The position numbers were made by a program, and so were the translations under genes. The notes beneath the pieces were generated by a model, which worked only from the letters and a program-made list of their open reading frames with translations, searched no databases and was not told the origin of the DNA. Shown here piece after piece: positions 23,337 to 34,220 of a stretch of DNA of 64,000 bases (its first letter is position 1; each line of letters begins with the position of its first letter). The DNA comes from Ceratobasidium sp. AG-K. Taxonomy: Eukaryota; Basidiomycota; Agaricomycetes; Cantharellales; Ceratobasidiaceae. The DNA lies in NCBI GenBank assembly GCA_037039685.1, contig JAWNGF010000013.1, forward strand, positions 1,261,001 to 1,325,000, given 5' to 3'.

Positions 23337-25042
23337 CGGCGCATCCCTTTTGCGGGTTGGGCTCAACTTCACTGCCGTATGTTTATCGGTCCGGGATGTT
23401 TTCATTGCTCTGTATTGCGTTCTGGCTAGTGCTGTACTCTCTTTTTTTTTTGCCGAAATGAAACTAGCGATACTTTCAATGTGCAACTTGAAGCTAGACT
23501 ACAGGGTTACCTCACACCCGTTGCTCACGCATGTAGTTCACAACTGCTCGAAGGCATAAATAATGCGCGTGATTCGGTATATGACCAGAAATGCACCTCA
23601 GTACTTCTTGGTTCACCAGCGCGAAGTCGAGGCAACTTAAGGGTGACATATGCAGGGACCCGTGCCAGTTTCGTGTTTTCCGCTGTGCGGGGCTTTCTCT
23701 ATGCGAAAGTATGGCGTCAAACTCAATCACACCACACGCCACCCCAAAGCACTCCGAGTCCGCTAAAACTTTTCGGAACGCCTCTCCGGAATAACTCAAG
23801 TGCCCCCTCTCGATGCAGAGTTCTCATGTTCTGTTATCGACCAGCAGGCAAATGAATGTAAATTGACCCTCCAATTTTGAGTTAGATAGGGTGGCACACA
23901 ATATAAAAGGACATTAGATTTGCCTCGCTTTGTTATTCGCTTCGGATGTGTATTTAAGGATATGACCATGGTTCTGTAACTAGGCGGACCCGGGGTGAGC
24001 AAGTGACGTGCAAGAGCTGGGGAAGAGCCGGTTCCCGACTCACAGGTTTTGTATTTCGTTTATTTCATCTAAGAGTCGAAAGACAATTGAACTCTCCGGC
24101 AGGTTTCAGCGATCCGTTTGTATGTATTCCTCAAATCATGTCGGAACCAACGCTGGACTGGCTACGGGGGATGCCACCGCATGGTGAAGTTCCTGATACG
24201 AACTCCCGGTGCCACTAGCGTTGACTCCTACGAGCGCGTAGACCTACTAGGTGCGGTTGAGCTATGTATTTACGCGTGTGCGTCGAGGACGCTTCGTTAC
24301 TTCCGAGGATCCGAACCTGCAGTTTGTCACGCTCGGTTGGTCCCGACTCTGCATCCGACCTGGTATGTCACGTGATTATCTCCTGCCTGACTCCTGGCTC
24401 GGTTCGACCTTTCACGTTAAATCTACGCCTTGATCAACCCTGCTGCAGATTGCTATCGAGATCCCGGAGCGTCCAAAGCGCGCGAAATTGTTGACGATGC
24501 CTCATTGTAATTTTGTCCCATCCTGGTCAGAACTGAGCTAGCTTCCGCCTTCCAGCCTTCCGTCTTCTCTCAACCACATTCCGATTCATGCTCATATTTG
24601 GTAACTCCCGGTCATGATGTCGCGCATGTCCTCATGGGGAAGCTTGCATCCATGCATCTTGACAGGTCACTCCTTGGACTCGCCCTCATTCTTTCCCACA
24701 TGACAGCGGCCACCCCCCTCCCTCTGTAGAATCTGCCACCCCCCCCCCCCCCCGAGCCTTCCCCACGCGCGGGATGAGGAAGCAAACTTCACTCTGTCCT
24801 CCGCCGATCCATCATAGATCAGTCATGTTCCGCGCTTCACGTGCTTAGCTGTCTGAACATCCCTCGTTCTCTTCTCTGCCCTCTGCGTTGCGAACATGGA
24901 ATGAATATCCCTGCCGCATGCGGGTTAAGGAAGATTTGACATAGTTCTTGCCAAGGCGACATGGATCTCCGTATCGCAGTATATAATGCTCGTGCTCGTC
25001 AATCCCGACTTGCCGTTGCAACACTCTCCTCGTCTCCTAACG
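23337..25042. other. Intergenic with a C15 tract and the GMC gene promoter
   Basis: No recognisable gene in 1.7 kb. A run of 15 C lies at 24739-24753. The stretch just before the GMC gene is C/T-rich. Confidence 0.6.
24982..24987 (+). promoter_or_regulatory. TATA box of GMC oxidoreductase gene
   Basis: TATAAT (in AGTATATAATGC) lies 61 nt upstream of the chosen ATG at 25043. This supports that start and not the earlier in-frame ATG at about 24986, which would overlap the TATA element. Confidence 0.6.
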
Positions 25043-27477
25043 ATGCGTCTGGCATTTGCGACAGGCGTCGGTGCGGCAATCGCTCGCGTAACCACAGCTG
25101 CACTAGCTGCATGCCCAGATCTCTCGTCTGCGGAGTATGACTATGTCGTCGTTGGAGCGGGAGCTGGTGGAGGTGTGTTGTTTCCTCGATTCATTACCGT
25201 GTTCGACTGGTACTAATTGATGGCTTGAAAGGTCCGTTGGCAGCTCGCTTGGCAATCAACGGCTACAAAGGCAAGTATTCTCATCGCTACCGTGTCTGAG
25301 GTGATCTCACAGTTTTTATAATAGTTCTTCTTATGGACGCCGGTCATGATGTCTTTAATGTCAATACTACTGTGCCTGTGTATCTAGCCCGCTCGAACGA
25401 GGATCCACAGTTAGCTCTTGACTACGAAGTTCAACATTATCCCCCTGGCCAGGTAAGCATTCGAATCAGGTTTGGATCTCCCGGTAACTAAACCCTAATC
25501 TTATAGAAAGAGGTTAAGAAATGGTACCCCCGCGCTGGTGCCATCGGAGGATCCACTGTCCACAACGCCCTCATCCATCTTCGCCCACATGATTACGACC
25601 TCGATACACTTGCCACTCGCTTCAAAGATTCCAGCTGGTCGGTGAGTACATGAAATCAAGGAATTATATACATCCCTCCTGACTGGCAGTCTTTAGGCAA
25701 ACAACATGCGAAAGTACTTTTCGGATGTCATCGAGAAGAACCAATACATTCCTTCTCTTATCGGGAAGGCGCTCTCGTACGGCTACGACGGGTGGTTGTG
25801 GACCGATTTCCCACCCATCAACCTGCTGATATCCCCAATGTGCGTTGACCCTTCTCCGTGCCTCCTTTCATGAACTGAAATCGGGAACTCATCCAGGAAT
25901 TTGGATTTGCAATTGATCGACATTGTGACGAATATCATGACCGCGGTGCTTCCAGTTGGATTTGCCGATTACAACAACAATGTCAGCGACGGAAAAGAGG
26001 GCGGTGCGGCGGTAATCAGCACCCGAGATAACCACCATAACCGCTCTTCCGTCCGGGACCACCTCATCAATACACGCACGGCTCTCCCCCAGCGGCTCAA
26101 CTTTGCGACCGATACATTGGCTACCAAAGTGCTTACCTGTGCGGACGCCAGTGGGAAACCGCGTGCGTACGGCGTCGAAGGCGCGACTGGCGAAGCCTTG
26201 CTGCCTGTTGCGAGGAAGTTTACCGGGAAGAAGACCTTGGCGAAGAAACAATATCTAGCCAAGTATGAGGTTGTAGTCAGTGCCGGGGCGTTCCAGACAC
26301 CCCAGTTGTTGATGGTAAGCACAGGCATTTCGAACGATATTCACACGCGCTAATCGCCGCCCAACTAATAGCTTTCTGGTATCGGAGGCTCGGACCAGTT
26401 GACCAAATTCAACATACCTACTGTGGCTAATCTGCCCGGTGTTGGTGCGAATCTTCAAGATCGGATAGAAATGACCATTGTTTGGAAGCTCAAGCAGAAC
26501 CACACGATTCTCAACGGATGTCAGTTTGGTGACACTTTCGCGGACCCGTGCTTGAAAACATGGGCGGAACAGGGCCACAATAATGTGTATAGTTCTGGTG
26601 AGTGTTCCCTCTACACCTAATCTCTTCGCGTTTTGCTTAACGCGTGTAATTGTCCTAGGACCCGGCTTCTGGGCACACGCATACAAGTCATCTCCTTCCC
26701 TCCCGTACCTCGACATGTGGTCGATGTGGGGCCCAGGAGCATTCAAAGGTTACTATAGAGGCTACCCGACTGAGCTCGCTCAAAATATCGGCAATACCTT
26801 CAACAACGTGCTCCTGAAAGCCCCCACACTACATCCAAGGGCTGGGTTCGCCTCACCAGCTCTGACCCTCAGGATCTTCTCGACATCAACAAGAATCAAT
26901 TCCAAACAGCCGAAGATCTGAAGGACTTGGAAATCTTGAAGGATGCTGTGAAAAAGAGCCGCGCGCTTTGGGACAGTCGACTCGGATTGAAAGGGCATTC
27001 GGTTGAAGAGGTGTGGCCTGGTCCCGCGGTCCAGACCGATGCCCAGATCAGGGAGTTTTTGAGGGAAAATACGTGGGGTCATCATGTGTGCTGCACAGCC
27101 AAGATGGGAACGGATGATGGCAAGTCGTCTGCGTTGGCGAAGTATATACTTGGACTAATGAAATGCACACAGATGCCAACGCAGTTCTGAACAAGGATTT
27201 CCAGGTATGTGTTGCAGCAACTCACGGGTTGTGTACCGTGCACTGATTCACCCCGTATCCAGGTTCGCGGAGTTTCCAACTTGCGCGTGGTCGATGCCAG
27301 CTCGTTCCCAGAAATTCCAGGTGCGCTGGACTTGCGATCATTTTGCCCGATCCCGATTGCTAACGTCGAAAATTCATAGGGATGTTTGTTACAACGCCCA
27401 TCTACCAGATCTCGGAAAAGGCTGCAGATGTGATGCTCGCTTTTGCCAAGGCTAACAATTGGGCTAAGCGATCGTAA
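25043..27477 (+). CDS. Secreted GMC oxidoreductase (aryl-alcohol oxidase/dehydrogenase-like) with apparent frameshift
   Basis: FAD-dependent alcohol or sugar oxidoreductase. A signal peptide (MRLAFATGVGAAIARVTTAA) is followed by 'EYDYVVVGAGAGG', whose splice leads to 'GPLAARLAINGYK', giving the GxGxxG FAD loop. Then 'YPRAGAIGGSTVHNALIHLR', 'SAGAFQTPQLLMLSGIG' and 'NLPGVGANLQDR' (GMC signatures), the catalytic-His region 'WGHHVCCTAKMG', and 'VRGVSNLRVVDASSFPEIPG' to the end 'FAKANNWAKRS'. Two oddities. At 26821-26825 a C5 run puts the conserved 'LLKA..' segment and 'GWVRLTSSDPQDLLDINKNQ' in different frames, as expected from 2 extra bases. The only splice that avoids it is an implausible 32-nt intron deleting conserved residues. 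A GC-AG intron (27120-27172) is needed to join 'KMGTDD' to 'DANAVLNKDF'. It is either a recent pseudogene or a homopolymer sequencing error. Confidence 0.85.
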
Positions 27478-27699
27478 ACGTATTTAATTCGCCTCCACGG
27501 GACTAGCTTGCTAGAAGCTAATCATGATGTAACCAACGCGACGTTATCAGTGTAATTTTGAGTGAATAAATGCGGGATTGTTGTTCGGCCCGATAGATCA
27601 GTTGAAGTTAGGTATTTGTCATGATGACACTGCTCCTTCTCACGCTTGCTGACCGGATAAGTCGCCAACCTGGCCATTATTTCGTTGCACGTTGAAACC

Positions 27700-28262
27700 A
27701 TGACCTCTCACTGCCCTGATATCAAGTCGCACCCTGCATTTCGTATGCTCTCAAATGAGTTCTCCAACTCTTATCCTCCGTATGTCTTGGTCAATTCTGA
27801 CGTGGACACACGTGCCGCACTGTCAACTGGTTGCGAACCGGGATACTTGATAGTTCTTGACGCTGAGTACGTGCACTCCATGGCTCAAATATGGTCGTTT
27901 GATTGCATTTCAGTGGTCCACCGGATACCAAAGCCCTACAATCTAACGATACAAGCAAATACAAAGAACGCATTGGTATACTAATTCTGACCATCTCCCC
28001 TGACGGAGATCTCCCTGCCCTAGCCGAGAGGTCACTTACACTTCTCTCAATTGGAGGCACAGCGATTGGGTTCGTACGCTCAGAAGAATCAGTGGCGTGG
28101 AAGTCCGCGTGCTCGGAGTGGGCTGGGAGGCAGAAGACGCAGGACGCCCAGGGCCAGGAGCAAGATAGCTTGAATCTCCAGTGGGATATTGGTGATGCAC
28201 CTGCTGACGGATGGGTACATTGGAGTGTGGTCAAGAAGGCACCGGAGTGGGCATTTTGTTGA
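27700..28262 (+). CDS. Hypothetical protein, two exons
   Basis: Not recognised. ATG at 27700 ('MTSHCPDIKSHPAFRMLSNE'). Exon 1 ends at 27866 before GTACGT, and exon 2 begins at 27914 after TTTCAG. The join gives '...LIVLDAEDGPPDTKALQ' with D/G created at the junction after GA|T, and the frame then runs open to TGA at 28260-28262. About 170 residues, no signal peptide, no TM segment. Exon 2 has an alternating hydrophobic stretch 'RIGILILTISPDGDLPALA' and a Trp-rich C-terminus ('DGWVHWSVVKKAPEWAFC'). The 47-nt intron in frame is the main support for a real gene. Confidence 0.55.
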
Positions 28263-29115
28263 TGGCTGAGATGGTCGTTGTAGATTTGTTGAAATCAGCT
28301 TGAACGACCCACGTGTTTTCTTCAAGGGTAGTTTCTAGATTTTGGATCCCTCATTCTCTGTGTGAACAAAATACATGTACAAGGAGCGGATATTTTACGG
28401 TTGCGAGCACAGATGGGAGACGAGGACTAGCATGTGCTTGATTCAGGCAAGGAAATTAAACGTTAATGATTGAGCGAACGCTCATTACTCTTCCTGTAAG
28501 TGTAGTATTCCAAATACCCCGGATCCTAGAAGCTCGAGCTTCGAATCAGTGGTGAGTGGCCCTCGAAGACGGAATCAACCTTCGGGAGAACAACCACGCC
28601 AGAATTTCACAAGGCTTCGGACAATCATCCATTATACATAACTACAATTTATACCCAAAGGAATTCCATAGTCGAATGACAACCGGAGTAGTGTCAAGTG
28701 GGCGGGTGGTAGCAACGGGACAAAGCAGTGAGGCCCATAAGGGCCACGTGACCCTAGCCCTTAAGCGGGGACTTCAGGGTCCAGAATTCGGCTCGGATGC
28801 AGGAGGACAATAGCAAAAAAGGAAAAGCAGCGCGCCCACTCGACCAAACATGGCCCAGTTGTTTGTACAAACATGCCTTTGTCTAGCCCAAACTCACTCG
28901 GTCTATTGCTTTATGGCTTATAAGCTCGTGCCCAAAACGTGTCGATCTCCATCTCTCCTGTCTCTTACGACCATCTTCTCTACCGTCTCCCGTCTGCGAC
29001 GACTTTACGACCTTCTCTCTCTTTTCAACCCACAAATCACCTTTTAATTGTGTTTGGTGCCGGCACCTCCGACTTACTTACTTTCCGCGGCCTACTTTAA
29101 ACGACACTTATCATA
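28263..29115. other. Intergenic, promoter of the membrane-protein gene
   Basis: No gene seen. The last 150 bases are CT-rich, a common basidiomycete leader pattern. Confidence 0.5.
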
Positions 29116-30115
29116 ATGTTGCCAATCGGAGTTAACGCCTATACCTTCCTTGGACTCAATGCCGTTCGAGCTCTCTCAATCCTCACGCTCATCCTTGTCT
29201 TTGCTTCGAGCATTGTAGTTATGGTGAAGTGAGTCAGACTAAAATCGGATACCAAAGTGTAAAATCTAACACTTCACTCAGCGACGTCAACGCCGTCCGC
29301 CGTGGCAACGAAACACCCACTGGACCACTGAAGGATGCCTCGGGCAACGAATTCGACATTGACTGCGACTACTTTGAAGATTCGACCGTCCCGCTCCAGC
29401 CTGCCGGTGTCTTCTTCGCTATCATCAACCGCCTCTTCATCATCGGCCAGTGCATAATCCTTGTCTTGGCCGAGCTCGGGTTTCCCCAGAGTTTCTTCAT
29501 CAACTTCCTTCCGGTCTTGGGCCCCAGCCATGGCGTTGGCATTCTCGGAGCGATGCAAGTCTTGTAAGTAATTCGAATCTTAGCACAGCTCGTATAATAA
29601 CGACCCCGATTGGCAGCCTTGGCGCAGCAGTGCTCTCGCATCATGTCCCCACATTCGCCTTGGTCTCGGCGTTTTTCCTCTTTGCTGTCGGATGTCTCAA
29701 CATTATCCTCGGACTCGTCTTCCGTTCCAAGATCCACGAACGCCGTGCCATCCTCTCCTGGCGCAACAAAGCCCCCGCGCTTCCCAAACACGTCGAGCGG
29801 GCTGCAACTGTCGCTTCAGTCGCATCTGACGTCGCATCCTCCATCTTCAGCTCCAAGAAATCCTCTGACGTTGAGAAGGGAGACATGCACTATCAGGATG
29901 AAAAGGCTGCGCGCGGCTTTGGGCACGGATTTGGACGCAAAGCTGAGGAGACTGCCAAGCTTAAGGGATTCGTGATCTCCAAGCCGGTTGAGACCCTCCC
30001 CAAGTACGCTGCAAACTTCAAGCCTCTTATGCTCAGCAAACAGAACGGCTCCGAGAAGGATTATGGCTACTCGACGAGGAACAGCTTTGACGAGAAGTAT
30101 TCGAACAAAATTTAA
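29116..30115 (+). CDS. Four-TM fungal membrane protein (DUF7598-like)
   Basis: Three exons: 29116-29228, 29282-29563 and 29617-30115. The joins give 'VVMVNDVNAVRRG' and 'GAMQVFLGAAVLSHH'. Four hydrophobic segments are visible: 'ALSILTLILVFASSIVVMV', 'GVFFAIINRLFIIGQCIILV', a weaker one around 'GVGILGAMQVFLGAAVLSHH', and 'FALVSAFFLFAVGCLNIILG'. A long cytoplasmic-type tail follows, rich in Lys, Ser and Ala, with 'AATVASVASDVASSIFSSKK'. This arrangement matches a fungus-specific family of unknown function; the DUF name is from memory and less certain than the topology. The role is unknown, and the tail may be phosphorylated (many S/T next to K/E). Confidence 0.8.
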
Positions 30116-30883
30116 GTCTTTGAGACTAGGTTGGACTCCTTTCCTGTTTGACGCAACATTACGACACCACTCATTTCTGTACAATACGCTCGCTTAATAC
30201 TCCTGTCATTTTAGTTTATCGGACATATTCGTATCTATTTTGTATCACTGCTCCTACGATTACATTACTGCAAGCAATTGAATATCAGCTTTCAAGCTAT
30301 AAATACGTGCGGTAGTACTAGTGCAGTGATCATGGGTCCTTCGCATTGCGGGGCTGATAGAGGGTCAATCGAATCTGGTTCACTAAAGCACGTTAGCACC
30401 GGGTTCGAGTTCGAAATGTTATATATGCGGTAAAGTTTACTCCAAGGGTCGAACAGCGAACTACTATTTCGTCAGCCAGCTGAGTGAGAGTTTAATGCTC
30501 AATTGCCATGTTTTAGAACAGATATCTGTAAATTGCGTCGTAAATGTCCTCGACCTGCATATTATCGAGTTTATGCAGATTGTATTCATCCACAATGTGC
30601 TATATAGGCGCATATAGGCGGAATTTGCTCGCTTATTCACACGCTGGCAGCTTGGTTTATTGTAGAGATTGTTGTAACCTGCATAGTTGCCCTTGATGCA
30701 CACATACGAATGTGCCCAATCGCCTGAGCTGGCTGTATAAGATCAATTAAGATCAGACGCGTCGTTGAACAGAAGCGGCAATAAATAAGCTTTAGTTATG
30801 TATAAAATTCAAGCGCGATAGCTTGCCAAGCAGGAAACTCCGTTTGAAGCCCGACTGAAACACAGGTGTGCGCATACATGCAC
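30116..30883. other. Intergenic between convergent genes
   Basis: AT-rich. A tRNA B-box-like 'GGTTCGAGTTC' at about 30402 was checked and rejected. No gene seen. Confidence 0.5.
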
Positions 30884-33605
30884 TTAGTTGGGCCATAGCC
30901 GTGTACTGACATCCTTCCACAATGCTTTGGGGTTGTTGACGCTAGAAACAATTAAGTCAGGGTTTGCAACACATCGTACGAAAAGTCAACTTACGTGCTA
31001 GGAAGGAGAGGGAACGCTGGATAATCGCCAATGAGCTTTGAAGACGATGGGAAGATAAAGAAACTTACTGAATTGCGCGGGGTGACTCTTGAACTCTTCG
31101 AATGTGTTGGAATCCGAGGGCGACCACGCGAGCCTCCATGTAATGCCTACCCATGCTGCGTTAACCTACTTGCCATAAAAGAGCACTCTGAACTCACCTT
31201 GATAGCTATTAGTCAAGAAATCGGGTGGCGCTAGCGTATCATTCTTGAGCCCAAACGTCTTCAACTCGCTGTTCATCGTTACAAAGTTCAGCGACTGGCC
31301 ACCCACAACGCCACAGTACTGTTGGGTCGTTCCCGGCTTTCCGCCAACGACTACGGTTTTGACGTTGTACTTGGTATGCATAAGGATGCTGAAGAGGCTG
31401 CAGGAAGAAGCGCAGCGACCGTTGCTCATTATGGCGATGTTCGAAAACTCGAATGGTTGGGTGGTGGGTGGAGCAAAGTCAAAGGGAAGGCACGTATCGC
31501 CAATTCTGCGTCGCTTCTTAGAACCAGGTTTGGTGAAGTATGGTCGGCAACTTACCTTTGCGAAAACTTGTCGGCAACGCCGTTGACCTGCAGTCCGATA
31601 GCCGGGTCAAGCCAGTTGAAGTTGGCGGGGAAGAACGTGTTATTGGTATACTTCCAGTTGGTCGCTATAATAACCGGTGTTAATACAATCTCGGAAGTGC
31701 GGGAAAGGGTGGACCCACGGTTATAATAGGATGACTCGTTCTCGTCAGAGCTGTTATTGTTCGCAATGAGCCTGGCTACGATCTTCTGGGGGAGGTCCTG
31801 TGCGCGGACGCTTCCATCTAGGCCAGGTTGAATGTCAAGTCCCGGTTGAGGACCAGCGAGCTATAACGATTGAAGAATTACTTCCTGGGTTGCTGAAGAG
31901 TTAATTAGACATACCACACGGTGAAGCCACGCTGCGAGACAAATAATCCCACCGCCATTGTTGGTCTATTCGCATGGTGTTAGAAATGTACGGTTGTCCA
32001 TACCCTCCATAACCCACAAGATCAATCAAAAGCCGTGTAGCTCCTCCCGCCTTTACGGTCCTAATACCGTCCAGCACGTTCTTTTGAAGGTCTAACCAAG
32101 CAGAGTCAATTACTAACTCAACCCGGGCCTTCTACAACATACCCTTGAACCGCCCAGAGAACGACGCCAACTGAAGCACGGCCGTCTTGTTATCGTCCAG
32201 AACAAACCATTCCATCGCACCCGTCCCGCTCACTCCACCAGTCGGAGCTAATCGCTCCGGAAGGGCAATATCAAACTGTGGTCCGTCAACCACCAGGCTC
32301 GATACACCAAGTCTGGGGTTCGAGATGATGGGGTCACTCTGAAATCGTGCGGGTTGGGTCAAGGGGTCCACTGCTTCAATGCCGGCGGCGGTCGTCTTGA
32401 GCTGCACCCGAGCGTCAGTCGAAGATACCGCGCCACCATTTGTAGACCGTGTTGGACGACAATTGTTTGCCCACAGCGTCTTGGCATTCGTGAATTCCAC
32501 AGTCGCACTTCCGAGTCTGCTCAAATATGGGACAGTGTAGGTTTCTTGTGTAGTTGTCCCGTTTCTGATCAACGTCAAAGAGATTGAGTCGCCCAGAGTT
32601 GGTAGGGGTAGTTGTGCAAATGTGCCTAGACGGTAATCCCACATGGTATACGAGGAAAAGAACCCATTCTGTCTAGTGGTTTTAGCTTGAAAGTCGCCGC
32701 TGGTGGCGGTATAGGTGTCCACAATGCTCCAGGGGTCTTGGCCGTTGATAGAGACAATTTGGGCACCGTCGAACTATGGGGAAGCAGTTGGTTTGTAGGT
32801 CAAAGAAGCTATGTGTGCGGGTGCTCACATCACTGAGGTTCCGACCTAGAGCTGTTTGCCAGGTGTCGACCGCACCGCCCGTGTACTCTACTATAGCAAT
32901 TTCGGAAGCTTCGGGTACGATGTGGATATTCTGAATGTCTAAAGCATCTGGGCGGGCGAGGACGGCGAGGGGAAAGGGGAGGTATGTGGTGTAAAGCGAG
33001 TCGTCTAGTCACCAGTTAGTATTGCCCTAAAGTGAACAAATGAGGCGTCTTACAGCAGTAATTGATATATCCCGCATGTCCGTCGCCAAGCCGTTTGACG
33101 GTCTTGGAAAAACTAAAGCGTCATTAGCAAAACCAATTTCCGATGTCATGATAAGCCTCCCACTCTTGATGCAACTCGACTGAGGTGATTCACGTGGGTG
33201 AGTGATCCAGGTAACGAGAGTTGCTAGACTTACAATCCGACTTGTAAGCTGTTCCCTTGATCCTTCCAAGCTCCCCTAGTAGATCCACAGTGTCCTCGGT
33301 GAATGGGTCAGGCATGTTCAAGTGGAACGAGGTCGAGGTATGGAACTGGGCAAAGGTCTTGCTGACTACATCGACAATCTATCTAAATGATAAGCATGCG
33401 AAGTTGCTGTAGTAGGATTATATGTACGCACGTTGTCCCTAAGCGTTGCGTTAAAGGCAAAGGACGAGAGACATGCGTTCACCTCTGAGGGCTTCGACCA
33501 CGCTTGTTTCGCGATTGTAGCGCATGGGTCCGACTGTCGAGAATCCAAAGGCGACCCAGCTACGAGTGCCGTGGTTGAGAAACCGACAGCCAGGAGGTAG
33601 TACAT
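30884..33605 (-). CDS. Secreted S41-family (tail-specific/CPAF-like) serine protease
   Basis: The start at 33605 gives a signal peptide ('MYYLLAVGFSTTALVAG') and mature 'SPLDSRQSDPCATIAKQAW'. The N-terminal half has 'LHQDFSKTVKRLGDGHAGYI', formed only when a 51-nt intron near 33100-33155 is removed. The middle has 'YTVPYLSRLGSATVEFTNAK' and the hydrophobic 'MEWFVLDDNKTAVLQLASF'. The catalytic C-terminal domain carries the nucleophile segment 'SNGRCASSCSLFSILM' (around 31380-31430) and 'VKTVVVGGKPGTTQQYCGVV'. The end is 'TVNNPKALWKDVSTRLWPN' with stop at 30884. A TATA-like TATATTTA lies about 50 nt upstream. About twelve short introns. Such basidiomycete proteases are extracellular; substrates are not established. 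All splices keep frame, so it appears intact. Confidence 0.88.
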
Positions 33606-34220
33606 GGCTGGGTGATCACAGTGCGGATCGACCCAAAAGAATTCCAAGGCATTAAATATAGCTAGTCGGCAAACACGAGGCAAGCCGCGAGCTGCAATTT
33701 CGAATCAAATAAGGCGTCATGGGCTCGGGAATCGTGGAAATCTATCCAGTCATTTCGGATCGAACGAGAGGACATGTGTATTTTGGCGTGGACAGCCTAT
33801 GATTCTGGCCAATAACTGTTCCACGGGCTGAAAGATGGTCGCAATTGTGCCGTACCCCGTACGGATACAGGACGCGCGTGTCACGAGGCGGTCCGAAATA
33901 GCATTGACGAATGTGCCAAGGATTCAAGTCCAATTCGAATGACCGGAAAGGAGTGGGCATGTGGATAGTTTTACGAGAATGTTGGGAAAGGGAAGCGTGC
34001 GTCTCTTAACAAAGGCAGATTGATTGAGGATTCTATATTTGTACCCCGAGTACCACCCATAGCGACGATGAAGATCAAGGTGATGGTGGTTGGGAAATGA
34101 TTCCAGAGGCGCCGGAACCATATGTGGCCAAACAAACCCCCACACCTCTAGCCGCCCACCACAACCGTAAGCACATATCCGAAGTTCAAAGGGGCAGAAA
34201 CACTCACACGCGTGTAGCTT
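33606..34220. other. Intergenic, divergent promoters of the S41 protease and VPS11
   Basis: No gene recognised. The TATA-like element of the protease lies near 33654-33662 (minus strand). Confidence 0.5.

Noticed and set aside
26807..26838. 32-nt intron that would restore the GMC reading frame
   Set aside because: Shorter than any other intron in the window, no branch-point consensus, and it would remove conserved residues of the family; a 2-base homopolymer change explains the data better.
30395..30425. tRNA B-box-like GGTTCGAGTTC
   Set aside because: The sequences beside the loop do not form a T-arm stem (CCGGG against TCGAA), and no A box or acceptor stem could be placed upstream.
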